Source: Lyophyllum atratum
Lineage: Eukaryota > Basidiomycota > Agaricomycetes > Agaricales > Lyophyllaceae
Direction: 5' to 3'
DNA length: 64,000 bases
Assembly: GCA_014905825.1 (NCBI GenBank)
Contig: JACGCN010000003.1
Coordinates: 310,001 to 374,000, forward strand
Shown: positions 43,475 to 52,322 of the stretch, one piece after another
How the letters are laid out: every line of letters begins with the position of its first letter
How positions within the stretch are numbered: the stretch's first letter is position 1
Made by a program: the position numbers and the translations under genes
Notes under the pieces: generated by a model
Database searches by the model: none
Seen by the model: only the letters and a program-made list of their open reading frames with translations
What the model was told of the DNA's origin: nothing

Positions 43475-44524
43475 TGGTTCTTGGAACCCCGATCAACGAG
43501 ATCGATCATCGGAATCGATCATCGGAATGATACCGTAGTCACCGCTTCTTCTGGTGGTCTCAGTGTACGCTCAAAGTTCGCCGTGGAACTCTTTACGTTG
43601 GGGCTATGTACAAAATATGAGCCGACGGCGATAGCTTCCCATCTCACCGCCGCCAAGTCTAGTCTCGCAGAAGCAGTAGGAGAGTTACGACAATTTAGTC
43701 CATTGCTCTCCGACGAAGAGTTCAATTTGCACGTGGGGAAGTGCAGTGGGTGAGTCACAAGTTATGTTCTATCTCCACGCACCCATTGAAAGAGCTCTAT
43801 TATCGGACAGACTTGTCCAAGCTGTAGTTAAACAAATGCAGGAACAAGCCGCCAAAAAACCCTCCCTCGTTGGGATGAAGAAGTTCAATGCCATGATGGC
43901 AATGGCTCGAGAATACGAGATGGAGTGTTTAAAGGCGGCAACCGCCGTCACGGTAGGGAGCGTACATCTGTGCAACGACCATCGTAAACTGATACGTCGC
44001 ATCGTAGCAAGGCTCGTCGCGAGCCCAGAGAAGGATGATGGATGAGAAGCGCCTCACGGGCCAGACTACTTTCCCATCCAGGGACGACCTCGTAGCCAGA
44101 ATACACCGTCTTGAAGCATTGGCGGGAAAATTGCATGCAGGTCAGACTCGCGAGATTCTGTTTTGTTTCCTCTAAACGACTATCCTCGGACTTCACTTAC
44201 ATATTTTTATCAGCACCTGGTGTTCCGATTACTTCTCCAAAAGATGATCCCGATTTTTCTCTGGACACCATTATGCCATTTACAGACGAGCCAGACCCAG
44301 AGAAATCCCTGGTGGATGTGTCAAAAGAGTTAGACTTCGACAACGTTGACCCAAAGGTCTGTCTCCAGATGATTTTATTTGTCACAGCGTCGACTGATTA
44401 TCATTAGATTAGACCTTTGGTCGAAAAGCTCCATGTACTCTTCCGCGATGCGGAGGAATATAGACGGCTTGTGGGTCAGAAAAAAAGTGCCCAGAGACTA
44501 CTCGATTCCGAGATCTATTTATAG
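43475..44524 (+). CDS. Unknown helical protein, at least 5 exons; start unresolved
   Basis: Exons (43475)-43749, 43793-43952, 44008-44140, 44214-44356 and 44408-44524 fit together with frame kept at all four introns, which is strong evidence for a real gene. The product is mostly charged helices: LTAAKSSLAEAVGELRQF, DRLVQAVVKQMQEQAAKK, MMAMAREYEMECLKAATA, DDLVARIHRLEALAGKLH, and a final EKLHVLFRDAEEYRRLV. An acidic linker lies in between (SPKDDPDF, DEPDPEKS). No family was recognised. No in-frame ATG is seen in the first exon. One option is ATG at 43382-43384 followed directly by a GTAAAG donor and the acceptor at 43474. It is divergent from the kinase gene. Confidence 0.6.
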
Positions 44525-45385
44525 ATTGAGGTTATACAAAAATCTCTGGGTGAGGATTTGAAAATCTATTTATAGATGTCCTCAAAAAAGCTTATTTTTG
44601 AAGAAGCATGGTCACGTGTTTGCATGTGACTTTTTTGGTCTGTACCGTTGTTTATGTAACACTCTCATTTCCCAGACTCCGAACAGAGAGCATCCTGTCC
44701 GTGGTTTTAAGGAATTGGCTAGTATTTACAGCCTCACTTACCCTCTTCTCACATGGGCATAAGCACAACCCCTTAGCTTCGTGACTTCCATGAGATCTGA
44801 CATGACAGCAGACTTATTTATACTTACGAGAATGGGCTGTTTCTTGGTGGCATTTATGCTTATGTGCTTCAATCGGATATTGACAACCCTGCCGCGATCC
44901 ATTGTGGAGCCCGTAATTTAAATTAGCTTGGTTTGCGCACTTAGTCACCTGCAGTGCCCTACGTAAAGGCCTCTGATTTTCTCATCTGCAATCTTAACTC
45001 TACTTTGGATGGCCTGGGAGGAGACGGAATTCCGGCAGAGGCATTGGTTCAAGACGGCCATACGACAGGCTGGTGATGAACAAGACTCAGAGCTCAAGGT
45101 TGCAATTGTGCTCGGTTGGTCCAAGACGTCTCTCGTGGGCAAAGATCATGTTGTAGTGTGCTCCTCGAGGACGAAAAAGGTTGACAGTCAGAATCTCAGT
45201 GTTACTTCCATCTTTGTGTTGACCCATTCACTGTGGATACTTCTTGGCTCATTTTAATATCAATTCCCCATCTTTGTATTCAATGTTCTGATCTCAGGCT
45301 GCGGTGAGGTGGGTGGGATGCACAGTCCGTGTCGTCCAAGCCCCTATATTGCCCACTATTTTAATTTTCAGCCCACACTTGTTGC
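44525..45385. other. Intergenic region
   Basis: No convincing gene or repeat. It ends at the left target duplication GTTGC (45381-45385) of the following element. Confidence 0.45.
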
Positions 45386-45602
45386 TGTTGGAAACCAGGT
45401 ACCGTGGACGAGGTCAGGGTGAGGGGGGGTTAACAGAATGTATTCCACTACTAGTACCAGTACGTAGTGCGTCGAATATATACGTGAAAAGGAACAGAAA
45501 TGAGACGGAAAATCGACTACGGCAAGGCGCGGCAAGTCAGTGATCGAGAAAATAAACAAATCTAAATATAGAGTTTTGGGCCTCGGCCGGTCAACTCCAA
45601 CA
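45386..45602 (-). repeat. 3' LTR of the gag-only element
   Basis: 217 bp, no difference found from the other LTR by eye. A diverged third copy exists as a solo LTR at 50030-50245. Confidence 0.9.
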
Positions 45603-45701
45603 CTCCCACAGACCGGCGAGACACAAAACAAAAAGGAAAATAAAATGAGAAAATAAACAGAAAATAAAAATGCTCCCACAGACTTCGAGAGCCGTTCAAT
45701 T

Positions 45702-46481
45702 TTAGAGGGCGTATGTGACGCGCGATGTCGATGCGACCATAGCCTTGGGTTCCGGCGCGGCAGGGGCCGGTTCCTTGCACTCGCTTTGGTAATGGCCAAG
45801 TTCGTTGCATCGGAAGCACCGGATCTTCGATTTGTCGGTGTTTTTGTTGCGTGGGCGTGCATCAGCGTGCAGGGCGCTAGTTTCGATGCCGTGGGTGTGG
45901 TTGCCGCAATCGTCGGCAAGGCGAGTTTCTTCATTTAGAACGCGGCCAATGATGAAATCGAGGTCGGTGGATTTTTCGTGTGAGTCGAGTGAGACGATGA
46001 GTGAGCTGTAAGCGGGGGGAAGGGATTTGAATAGAACTGCGATGGTGAGGGCGTTCGAGGGGGTTTCACCAAGGTGATTGAGCTTGTCGGCAAGCGTGCG
46101 AATATTGCCGATGTGCGTGCGCATAGAGACCTCGTCGGCCTTCCTGAATGATGTAAACTTGCCCCACATGGCAATGATGCTCCCCAAACCCGACGCCTGA
46201 TGAAAATCGCGTAACCTCTCCCACATTCCGGCCGGGTCCTCGTCATAACCGCGAACGTGTGCAAACTGACCAGGGTCCAATCTCCGTATAATCTCCGCGG
46301 ATGCCAGATCCCTCTTCGCGATCCATCCCTTGACCGCCTTCGAACCATCGCTCCCCACGGGCCGCGATTCCTTTCCCTCCACCAATGCCAAAACCTGCTT
46401 CCTCTTCAACTCCGCCCGAATCTCAAATTCCCACGAGTCATAATTCTCGTCGTCCAACTTCGTGAAACCTTTCTCTCCCAT
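45702..46481 (-). CDS. Copia-type Gag with CCHC zinc knuckle
   Basis: 259 residues starting MGEKGFTKLDDENYDSWEFE. The N-terminal part is the helical capsid-like domain of Ty1/copia Gag (WERLRDFHQ, LADKLNHLGE, LFKSLPPAYSSLIVSLD). Near the end is a CX2CX4HX4C knuckle (CFRCNELGHYQSEC) for RNA binding. The frame is complete from ATG to stop, with no decay. It is the only gene of this element and is likely expressed from the LTR to package the element RNA. Confidence 0.92.
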   Translation of the reverse strand: MGEKGFTKLDDENYDSWEFEIRAELKRKQVLALVEGKESRPVGSDGSKAVKGWIAKRDLASAEIIRRLDPGQFAHVRGYDEDPAGMWERLRDFHQASGLGSIIAMWGKFTSFRKADEVSMRTHIGNIRTLADKLNHLGETPSNALTIAVLFKSLPPAYSSLIVSLDSHEKSTDLDFIIGRVLNEETRLADDCGNHTHGIETSALHADARPRNKNTDKSKIRCFRCNELGHYQSECKEPAPAAPEPKAMVASTSRVTYAL

Positions 46482-46497
46482 TCTAAATTCCGTGCCT

Positions 46498-46632
46498 CAG
46501 TACAATCGAGGGCTTCCGTTGCGCAAGTACAGTCTGCGGCTTCCGTGCTCCAGTACAGTCGGAGGCTTCCCGTGCGTCAGTACAGTCGACGGCTTTCGAT
46601 GCGATGCTCCAGTACAGTCGGAGGCTTCCGAG
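46498..46632. repeat. Minisatellite in the leader of the gag-only element
   Basis: About five imperfect copies of a 26-33 bp unit with core AGTACAGTCGGAGGCTTCCG lie between the 5' LTR and gag. They may act as packaging or promoter repeats; no evidence beyond position. Confidence 0.75.
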
Positions 46633-46708
46633 ACGATTAGATAATCAAGATAAGATAGCCGAGGGTGATGCGAGTGATGTGAACAGTGAAAGCTCGGGGC
46701 CCATAACC

Positions 46709-46925
46709 TGTTGGAAACCAGGTACCGTGGACGAGGTCAGGGTGAGGGGGGGTTAACAGAATGTATTCCACTACTAGTACCAGTACGTAGTGCGTCGAAT
46801 ATATACGTGAAAAGGAACAGAAATGAGACGGAAAATCGACTACGGCAAGGCGCGGCAAGTCAGTGATCGAGAAAATAAACAAATCTAAATATAGAGTTTT
46901 GGGCCTCGGCCGGTCAACTCCAACA
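46709..46925 (-). repeat. 5' LTR of the gag-only element
   Basis: 217 bp, matching 45386-45602; the right flank GTTGC is the target duplication. Confidence 0.9.
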
Positions 46926-47315
46926 GTTGCTCTCAAATCGGAGGACCTGCTTTGGAGTCATATGATTGAAGGGTCTCTCCTGCATCTGCGATCCGAAGCG
47001 ACTTCTCGTTTGCGACATGGGGTGGGATTTTATAAAAGCTGTTTGTTGTTCTGATGTTGCCTTGAAGTTCTAATCAAAAAGTTATATCGCTACTTGGAAT
47101 CTTAACACCAGAAGTGTAGTGTTGTACAACACCTCTTATAAACGAAGTATAGATATGACTCTTCGTACAATTACAATCCCTTACTTACTACCATCGGCTT
47201 CATCTACCTCTGAAACACTATGGATAGCACACCACTAACATCATCCCCACCAGATCCGTCCTCGCAGACGCAACCACCTCCCACGGCAACACCAAAATCA
47301 CCTTCCCCAGCAGTT

Positions 47316-48615
47316 AGGCTTTCGAAGTCCGGTCCGGTCCGGTTTTTGGCCCATTTTGGCCACAACCGCGACCGCAACCAGTTGGCAATCTTGCAAAAGA
47401 CATCCGACCGACAACCGGACCTTGTTCGACCGGTTGTCATCGGTTGCATCAACACCCACGACCGGTTTGGACCGGTTACGACCGGACCTGGTTGCAACTG
47501 GTCGCAGTCAGTCGCAACCGGTTGCGACCGATGAGACAGCGGCGAAATCACACAGATCACTCGAAATCTACTGGGTGCATGAAATCTATTTTAAGTATAT
47601 TGCATACATTAGAAAGTACATTAGAAAGTATATAGTATAGGATAGGGTATATACTATAGAATAGGCAGGATTAGAAGGTAGCGGAATGGAGAATGACGAG
47701 CGTCGCAAAAGCAACGGATGAGCGCGGTTTCGTCTGACGGTAGGGAGCCTTGACATTGCGACGGACAGGTGACGCGGCCGTGGTTTGGGGTATGACAGGA
47801 GTCGGGGGTCGTCGCAGGTTTGGGTGACGTGGCGGGGTTGTGGGTGAGCAGTGGCGGTCTGTGGTTGGTGATGTGGCGGCACTCGGGGCCTGGTTTGGGG
47901 TCGTCGAGTGACGCGGCGGTAACACCATGGTTGTGAGCCATGTTGGGCGTCATCGGGTGACACGGCGGGGTTCCGGGCGAGCAAGAGCGGCCTGGGCGAA
48001 TGGTGTTCAGGCGGGACTCGGGCCCTGGGGTTGTTGAGTGAGATGGTGGTCGAAGTGGTGGTTGTAGGCCGTGTTGGGCGTTGTCGGATGACGTGGCGGC
48101 GTGCAGGTGGGTTGAGGCTCCTGGGTGCGGTCTCCAAGCAGTCAGGCATGACTGGTAGTGGGTACAACGACGTACCGAGCGGCTCTCCCCCAGCTGGGGT
48201 CTGCCCTGACTGCCTCCCCTGCCATTCCTTCGGTTCTCTTCCTTCTGGGGCTGTCACGGAAGCTTTACAAGACGTTGTGGCTTGGGCTGATGGCGGTGGT
48301 GTCGAGTGGATGGGGCTGATTGACGCGACGGCGGTGGTAATGGTGTTGGTGTAAAGAGATAACGATGGCATTGGTGGCAGCGTCAACAATAACATTGGAC
48401 TTGGTTTGTTTGGTGACCCCGTGTGACTTGTCGTCCGGTTCTGACCGGTCGCGACCGGTTACCACCGGTTGCAGCAGGCACATGATTTCTGGGCAACTGC
48501 AACCGCTGACCTCGGAGATCCGCCGCAACCGCAACCGCAAGTCCGGTTGTTTGCGGTTGCGGTTCGGTCTTTTTGCGGTCTTTTCCGGTTGGTGCAACCG
48601 GACCTCGAAAGCCTA
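47316..48615 (-). mobile_element. hAT-like non-autonomous DNA transposon no. 1, in the last exon of the DUF4139 gene
   Basis: A 1300-bp element with inverted ends TAGGCTTTCGAAGTCCGGT and ACCGGACCTCGAAAGCCTA, flanked by an exact 8-bp duplication CCAGCAGT (47308-47315 and 48616-48623). Eight-base duplications and TAG..CTA ends fit the hAT superfamily. The outer ~250 bp on both sides are dense in CCGGT/ACCGG and GGTTGCGA motifs, probably subterminal transposase-binding repeats. The interior has no transposase; the long reverse frame there is low-complexity. It lies in the opposite orientation to element no. 2. Removing it restores an in-frame DUF4139 C-terminus. Confidence 0.88.
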
Positions 48616-50029
48616 CCAGCAGTGGCACCAGACACACCCAGCCCACCTTCCCATCCCTCCCCACCCTCTCCCCGTCCATATCCCCATCCTCCGCCCCCTT
48701 TCACGCCACAGTAATCCCCTTCCCCACAGCCACTGGCTTCCTGGTGCCCTCCAACACAGGAGACGAGGGCTCTGCGCTGCTACTCCCAGAGGAGACAGTT
48801 GGGCACGTGAGCGGCGGGTTGATGAGGTTCACCTGGATCTGCACGTCCTCCGACACTGGATATGGCCGAGGATCCTGACGCCCTCAATCGGGGAGGTCTT
48901 GGTGTTGAACACAGTGATGTGCTGCAAGAAGATGTGTATCGTGGTCTTGGTGTAGAAACCATTCTTTGACTGTTTCTTCGTCTGAGGGTGGTAGGTGACA
49001 CAGATGGAGGGGCCGAGCCTGGGAGCGTGGGGTTAACATTGTGCATATGTAGCCTGGTGTAATTCTTACCCCAATGGACAGTCGAAGCTTTCGTCGGGGC
49101 CGACAGCGGGCACTTTGTAGCGGGAGATGAAGCTACCGTCGAAATAGACACTTCCAGTCCCGCTCAGCCGAGTGTACTGCGAGGCATTCTTAATCTTTTC
49201 CTGCAGCCAATAAACCATTTAGCAGACGTCACATGTTGAGAGAAAGAACAGCCGTACACTCAAATGTGTCTTGGTGTGCTTCTTCGGAACACAGACTCAT
49301 GACATTGTCGCGTTGAGTTTGAGCCACACGATCGTGATGTTGTGCGCGACACCATCACTCGGAATGGTGATAAGCCCTGGAAATTCAAACGTGGCGCTGA
49401 CATTGCCTTTGGATGAGATTGCGGGGGTAGAGTGGGGTATTACTGGTGGTGCGGAATGAGCTGATTCTTTACTTCTCACAAAATCAGCAGATGCACTCAG
49501 GTATACCACGCCAGCGGAGAAGACTGGCGCTGGAGCTGGACGCGGGACGGGAATAGCAGGCGTGGGCTTGGAGATTGAGAGATTCTAGGGGTCCAGGGTA
49601 GGCACACTAATACCAAATGTAGGCGTTCGAGCATCAGTGAGAATCCTATGTGGCTCAATTTAGGTATTGTGATATCATGAAATGTGAGTCACCTACCTCG
49701 CCAGTGCTCTGTGTAATGTGGCTTTGTAGATCAACGTCACCTGTTCCTCCTTCGTCTTCATATCAACACGTATATTGTATCCCACGTTCCACGATGCAAC
49801 ATATACCGCTGTACTTGTAATGTTAAGTAGAGCAGCAAAAAATTCAAGATACCAGATGTACCATAGATTAAAGCAATCCCCACCTCACCCTCCAACTCAG
49901 CAAAGACTCCAATAGCCACCTGGATACCAAGATGGTCCTCAAGCACCCTGCCTGCCCCCAAGCTTCGTCCGTTCCTCCGCTATCTCTTCTTCGACATCAG
50001 AAAGTTCCTTCTCAAGTTCCAACACATGG

Positions 50030-50245
50030 TGTTGGAGTTGACCGGCCGAGGCCCAAAACGCTATATTTAGATTTGTTTATTTTCTCGATCACTGACTTGC
50101 CGCGCCTTGCCGTAGTCGATTTTCCGTCTCATTTCTATTCCTTTGCAAGTATATATTTGTCGAGCTACGTACTGGTACAGTAGCGGAATACACATCGTTA
50201 ACCCCCCCTCACCTTGTCTCGTTCCTCGGTACCTGGTTTCCAACA
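50030..50245 (+). repeat. Solo LTR of the gag-only element family
   Basis: 216 bp (TGTTGGAG to TTCCAACA), clearly the same LTR as at 45386-45602 but with several substitutions and small indels. Flanked by the 5-bp duplication CATGG (50025-50029, 50246-50250). It was left after LTR-LTR recombination of an older insertion into the DUF4139 gene. Confidence 0.92.
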
Positions 50246-50303
50246 CATGGTTGTCGAGCTCCCCCGCTGTCACTTCATACTTCTTGACAACGTTCCTACC
50301 TGC

Positions 50304-51545
50304 TAGGCTTTCGAGGTCCGGTTGCACCAACCGGAAAAGACCGGAAAAAGACCGGACCGCAACCGCAAACAACCGGACTTGCGGTTGCGGTTGCAGCAGA
50401 TTTTCGAAGCCAGCGGTTGCAGTTCCTCGGAAATCGCTGGCGTGCCGAACTGGTCAGGACCAGTCCCGACCGGTCGGAACCGATAAAAAGTCACACGGTA
50501 CACGGTCAACAAACAAGACGTTGTTGGGACTCAGAGTTGACTGCATTCCACCACGATGACCAGCATCCACCACCGCCGTTGCGTCCGCTGACGTGGCCGA
50601 CTCGATACCAGCACTAACAGCGCACCCAAAGACACTTCGCACGGCCTCTGTGGCGGCCCCCGGTGGACAAACAACGAAGGGAAGGCGGGGGATGTGAGCA
50701 GGGCAGACCCCAGCTTGGGGAGAGCCGCAAGGTACGTCATTGCGCCCACCCCCAGTATCCCTGACTACTGGATACGACACCCAGGAGCTGCAGTCCACCT
50801 GCATGCCACCACGTCACCCGACAATGACACCCACACGGTCGATAACCACGACACCGACCGCCACGTCACCATCCGCGCAGGCCGCCACTGTTTGCCCAGG
50901 GCCTCGCCGCGTTACACGACACACCACACGACACACCTCGCAATGACGACCTCGACCACCACGTCACTCAGCGACCCCACGCCCCCAAGTGCCGCCACGT
51001 CACCACTCTCCCTGGCCGCACCATTCTCCCCAGCCGTCACTCCTCGCCCGCAACACCATCATATCCCTCGACCCCCACCAGATCTCCTCACCACCGCCTC
51101 ATCCCCCGACCACACCCATCACCTGACCCTTGCGATGTCAGGGCCACATGCCGTCGAACGATACTGCACCCATCCTTTGCGGTGCTCGTCATTTTTCATT
51201 TTCCATTCGTTTAATTTCTATTCAGCCTCCTGTATACTAGATAGTTCCTTATGTATGTATTATAGTCAATAACATTCTGTTTTTTCAAGTACATTCATAA
51301 GTAATTGGAGTAATTTCGCGGCCTTTTCATCGGTCAGAACCGGTCGCAACTGACTGCGACCGGTTGCGACCCAGTCCAGTCGGAACCGGTCCTGACCGGT
51401 CTTGTGAGCGGGCGCGACCGATAGCGACCGGTCCTACACGGTTCGGTCGTCGGTTGTCATTCCCTATAAGTTTGCCAACCGGTCTCGGTTGCGGTTGCGG
51501 CCAAAATGGGCTGAAAACCGGACCCAACCGGACTTCGAAAGCCTA
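50304..51545 (+). mobile_element. hAT-like non-autonomous DNA transposon no. 2, in the DUF4139 gene
   Basis: 1242 bp with ends TAGGCTTTCGAGGTCCGG and CCGGACTTCGAAAGCCTA. Flanks are CTACCTGC (left) and GTACCTGC (right), an 8-bp duplication with one change. The same CCGGT/ACCGG subterminal arrays occur, and the interior shares runs with element no. 1 (GGGCAGACCCCAGCT, GGGAGAGCCGC), confirming one family. The forward open frame inside is low-complexity and is not a transposase. Confidence 0.85.
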
Positions 51546-51803
51546 GTACCTGCATCACATCGACATATTGAATGTGCATAGTGGTGAGGTACGACTCGAG
51601 TGCAGTCACGGACTTCTTGCACCATTCAAGCGCTTTGAGGGTCTTGGCCTTCTTTGACTGGAGTACTGTGAGGCCACGCGACTCTGATTAGCTATATGAA
51701 TAGCATGAGGTTTTCATGAATAACAAGGCCACTCACATGTATTGTGAAGTATACCCATTCACCGTCGCGGGCTGTTCCTGAGTCGACAAAGAAGCCATGG
51801 CTA

Positions 51804-51808
51804 TGCGT
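51804..51808. other. Left target duplication TGCGT of the copia element
   Basis: TGCGT is repeated at 57407-57411 directly after the 3' LTR; 5-bp duplication as expected for Ty1/copia. It lies about 6 bp from a possible DUF4139-gene ATG on the reverse strand (51796-51798). Confidence 0.9.
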
Positions 51809-52209
51809 TGTTGAGATAGGACTTGCCTAGACCCGAGGGAAGGTCCTCGATATGATAAGTTTCCTTATATGGCCTTTTTACTATATTTAGAAGTCTCGCT
51901 TATTCGTTACGCCACGGCGCAGAGCGTCGTGGTGCGTTTCTATTCAGTTTGCCGCTCGTTATTTACCAGTCTTTACCAGAACTCTATTTCACGATCGTAT
52001 ATCTACCTAGTACACAGAAAAAGGGCACCCTTAGTCGTCTAACACATTGTGTCGGACTCTAAGGGTGAGCCAACTCTACTTACATCCTATTTACTTCGTT
52101 ACTGACTTATTCCCTGTAGCTTACTTATTGTGATTCTCTACAGGTACATAATATAGTTGTCTAACACATTGTGTCGGACTCTAAGGCTTACTTATTGTGA
52201 TTCTCTACA
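51809..52209 (+). repeat. 5' LTR of the copia element
   Basis: 401 bp, TGTTGAGATAGG to TTCTCTACA. Contains internal direct duplications: the unit with CTAACACATTGTGTCGGACT occurs twice, as does CTTACTTATTGTGATTCTCT. Confidence 0.92.
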
Positions 52210-52222
52210 GGTTATTGGGCCC
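52210..52222 (+). other. Primer-binding site of the copia element
   Basis: GGTTATTGGGCCC directly follows the 5' LTR. It resembles the half-tRNA (initiator Met anticodon arm) primer site of copia elements and the one in the gag-only element here. Confidence 0.65.
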
Positions 52223-52322
52223 CCGCTCTGCACTTTCCTGCGAAATCACACGACACTTCAGACGGACTCACACTATTTACACGGAATATATTCCCCATTT
52301 CCCCCATTTTACACCCTACAAA

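Larger units (their letters stand above)
45386..46925 (-). mobile_element. Gag-only copia-type LTR retrotransposon (TR-GAG-like), complete with target duplication
   Basis: Two apparently identical 217-bp LTRs (45386-45602 and 46709-46925) flank a single gag gene on the reverse strand. The LTR reads TGTTGGAG to TTCCAACA, with short inverted ends. The host repeat GTTGC lies at 45381-45385 and 46926-46930. Next to the 5' LTR (right side) is GGTTATGGGCCCC, complementary to an initiator-tRNA anticodon arm, as in half-tRNA priming of copia. Next to the 3' LTR is GTGGGAG as polypurine tract. Protease, integrase and RT are absent, so it must use enzymes from an autonomous relative. The matching LTRs indicate recent movement. 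Confidence 0.9.
47218..51808 (-). pseudogene. DUF4139 (MuiA-like) gene shattered by transposons, with stop and frameshifts
   Basis: Family-typical pieces run in order on the reverse strand. Near 51546-51798: LQSKKAKTLKALEWCKKSVTA. Near 49880-50300: ELEKELSDVEEEIAEERTKL and VAIGVFAELEGEVGIALIYG. Near 49680-49800: SWNVGYNIRVDMKTKEEQVT. Near 48800-49510: FEFPGLITIPSDGVAHNITI, NASQYTRLSGTGSVYFDGSF and GFYTKTTIHIFLQHITVFNT. Near 47218-47315, joined across a transposon: GKVILVLPWEVVASARTDLV. Interior insertions are a hAT-like element in the last exon, a solo LTR and a second hAT-like element; a copia element abuts the 5' end. A TGA replaces the expected Trp codon after LNATMS (about 49305-49310), and one base is missing near ITQSTGE (about 49690). 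The family function is poorly known. Confidence 0.85.

Noticed and set aside
44379..44561. 60-codon forward frame
   Set aside because: Shadow of the last exon of the unknown helical gene in another phase.
47221..47540. Forward Pro/Ser-rich gene starting MDSTPLTSS
   Set aside because: It is the antisense of the DUF4139 C-terminal exon and runs into the hAT-like element.
47586..48395. 269-codon reverse frame inside hAT-like element no. 1
   Set aside because: Biased composition, no transposase motifs, and no conserved frame in the related element no. 2.
50694..51272. 192-codon forward frame inside hAT-like element no. 2
   Set aside because: Same reason: His/Thr/Pro/Ser-rich, not a transposase.
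47330..51550. CCGGT/ACCGG arrays as a CRISPR-like or centromeric repeat
   Set aside because: They are degenerate, lie exactly inside transposon ends, and have no regular spacer pattern.
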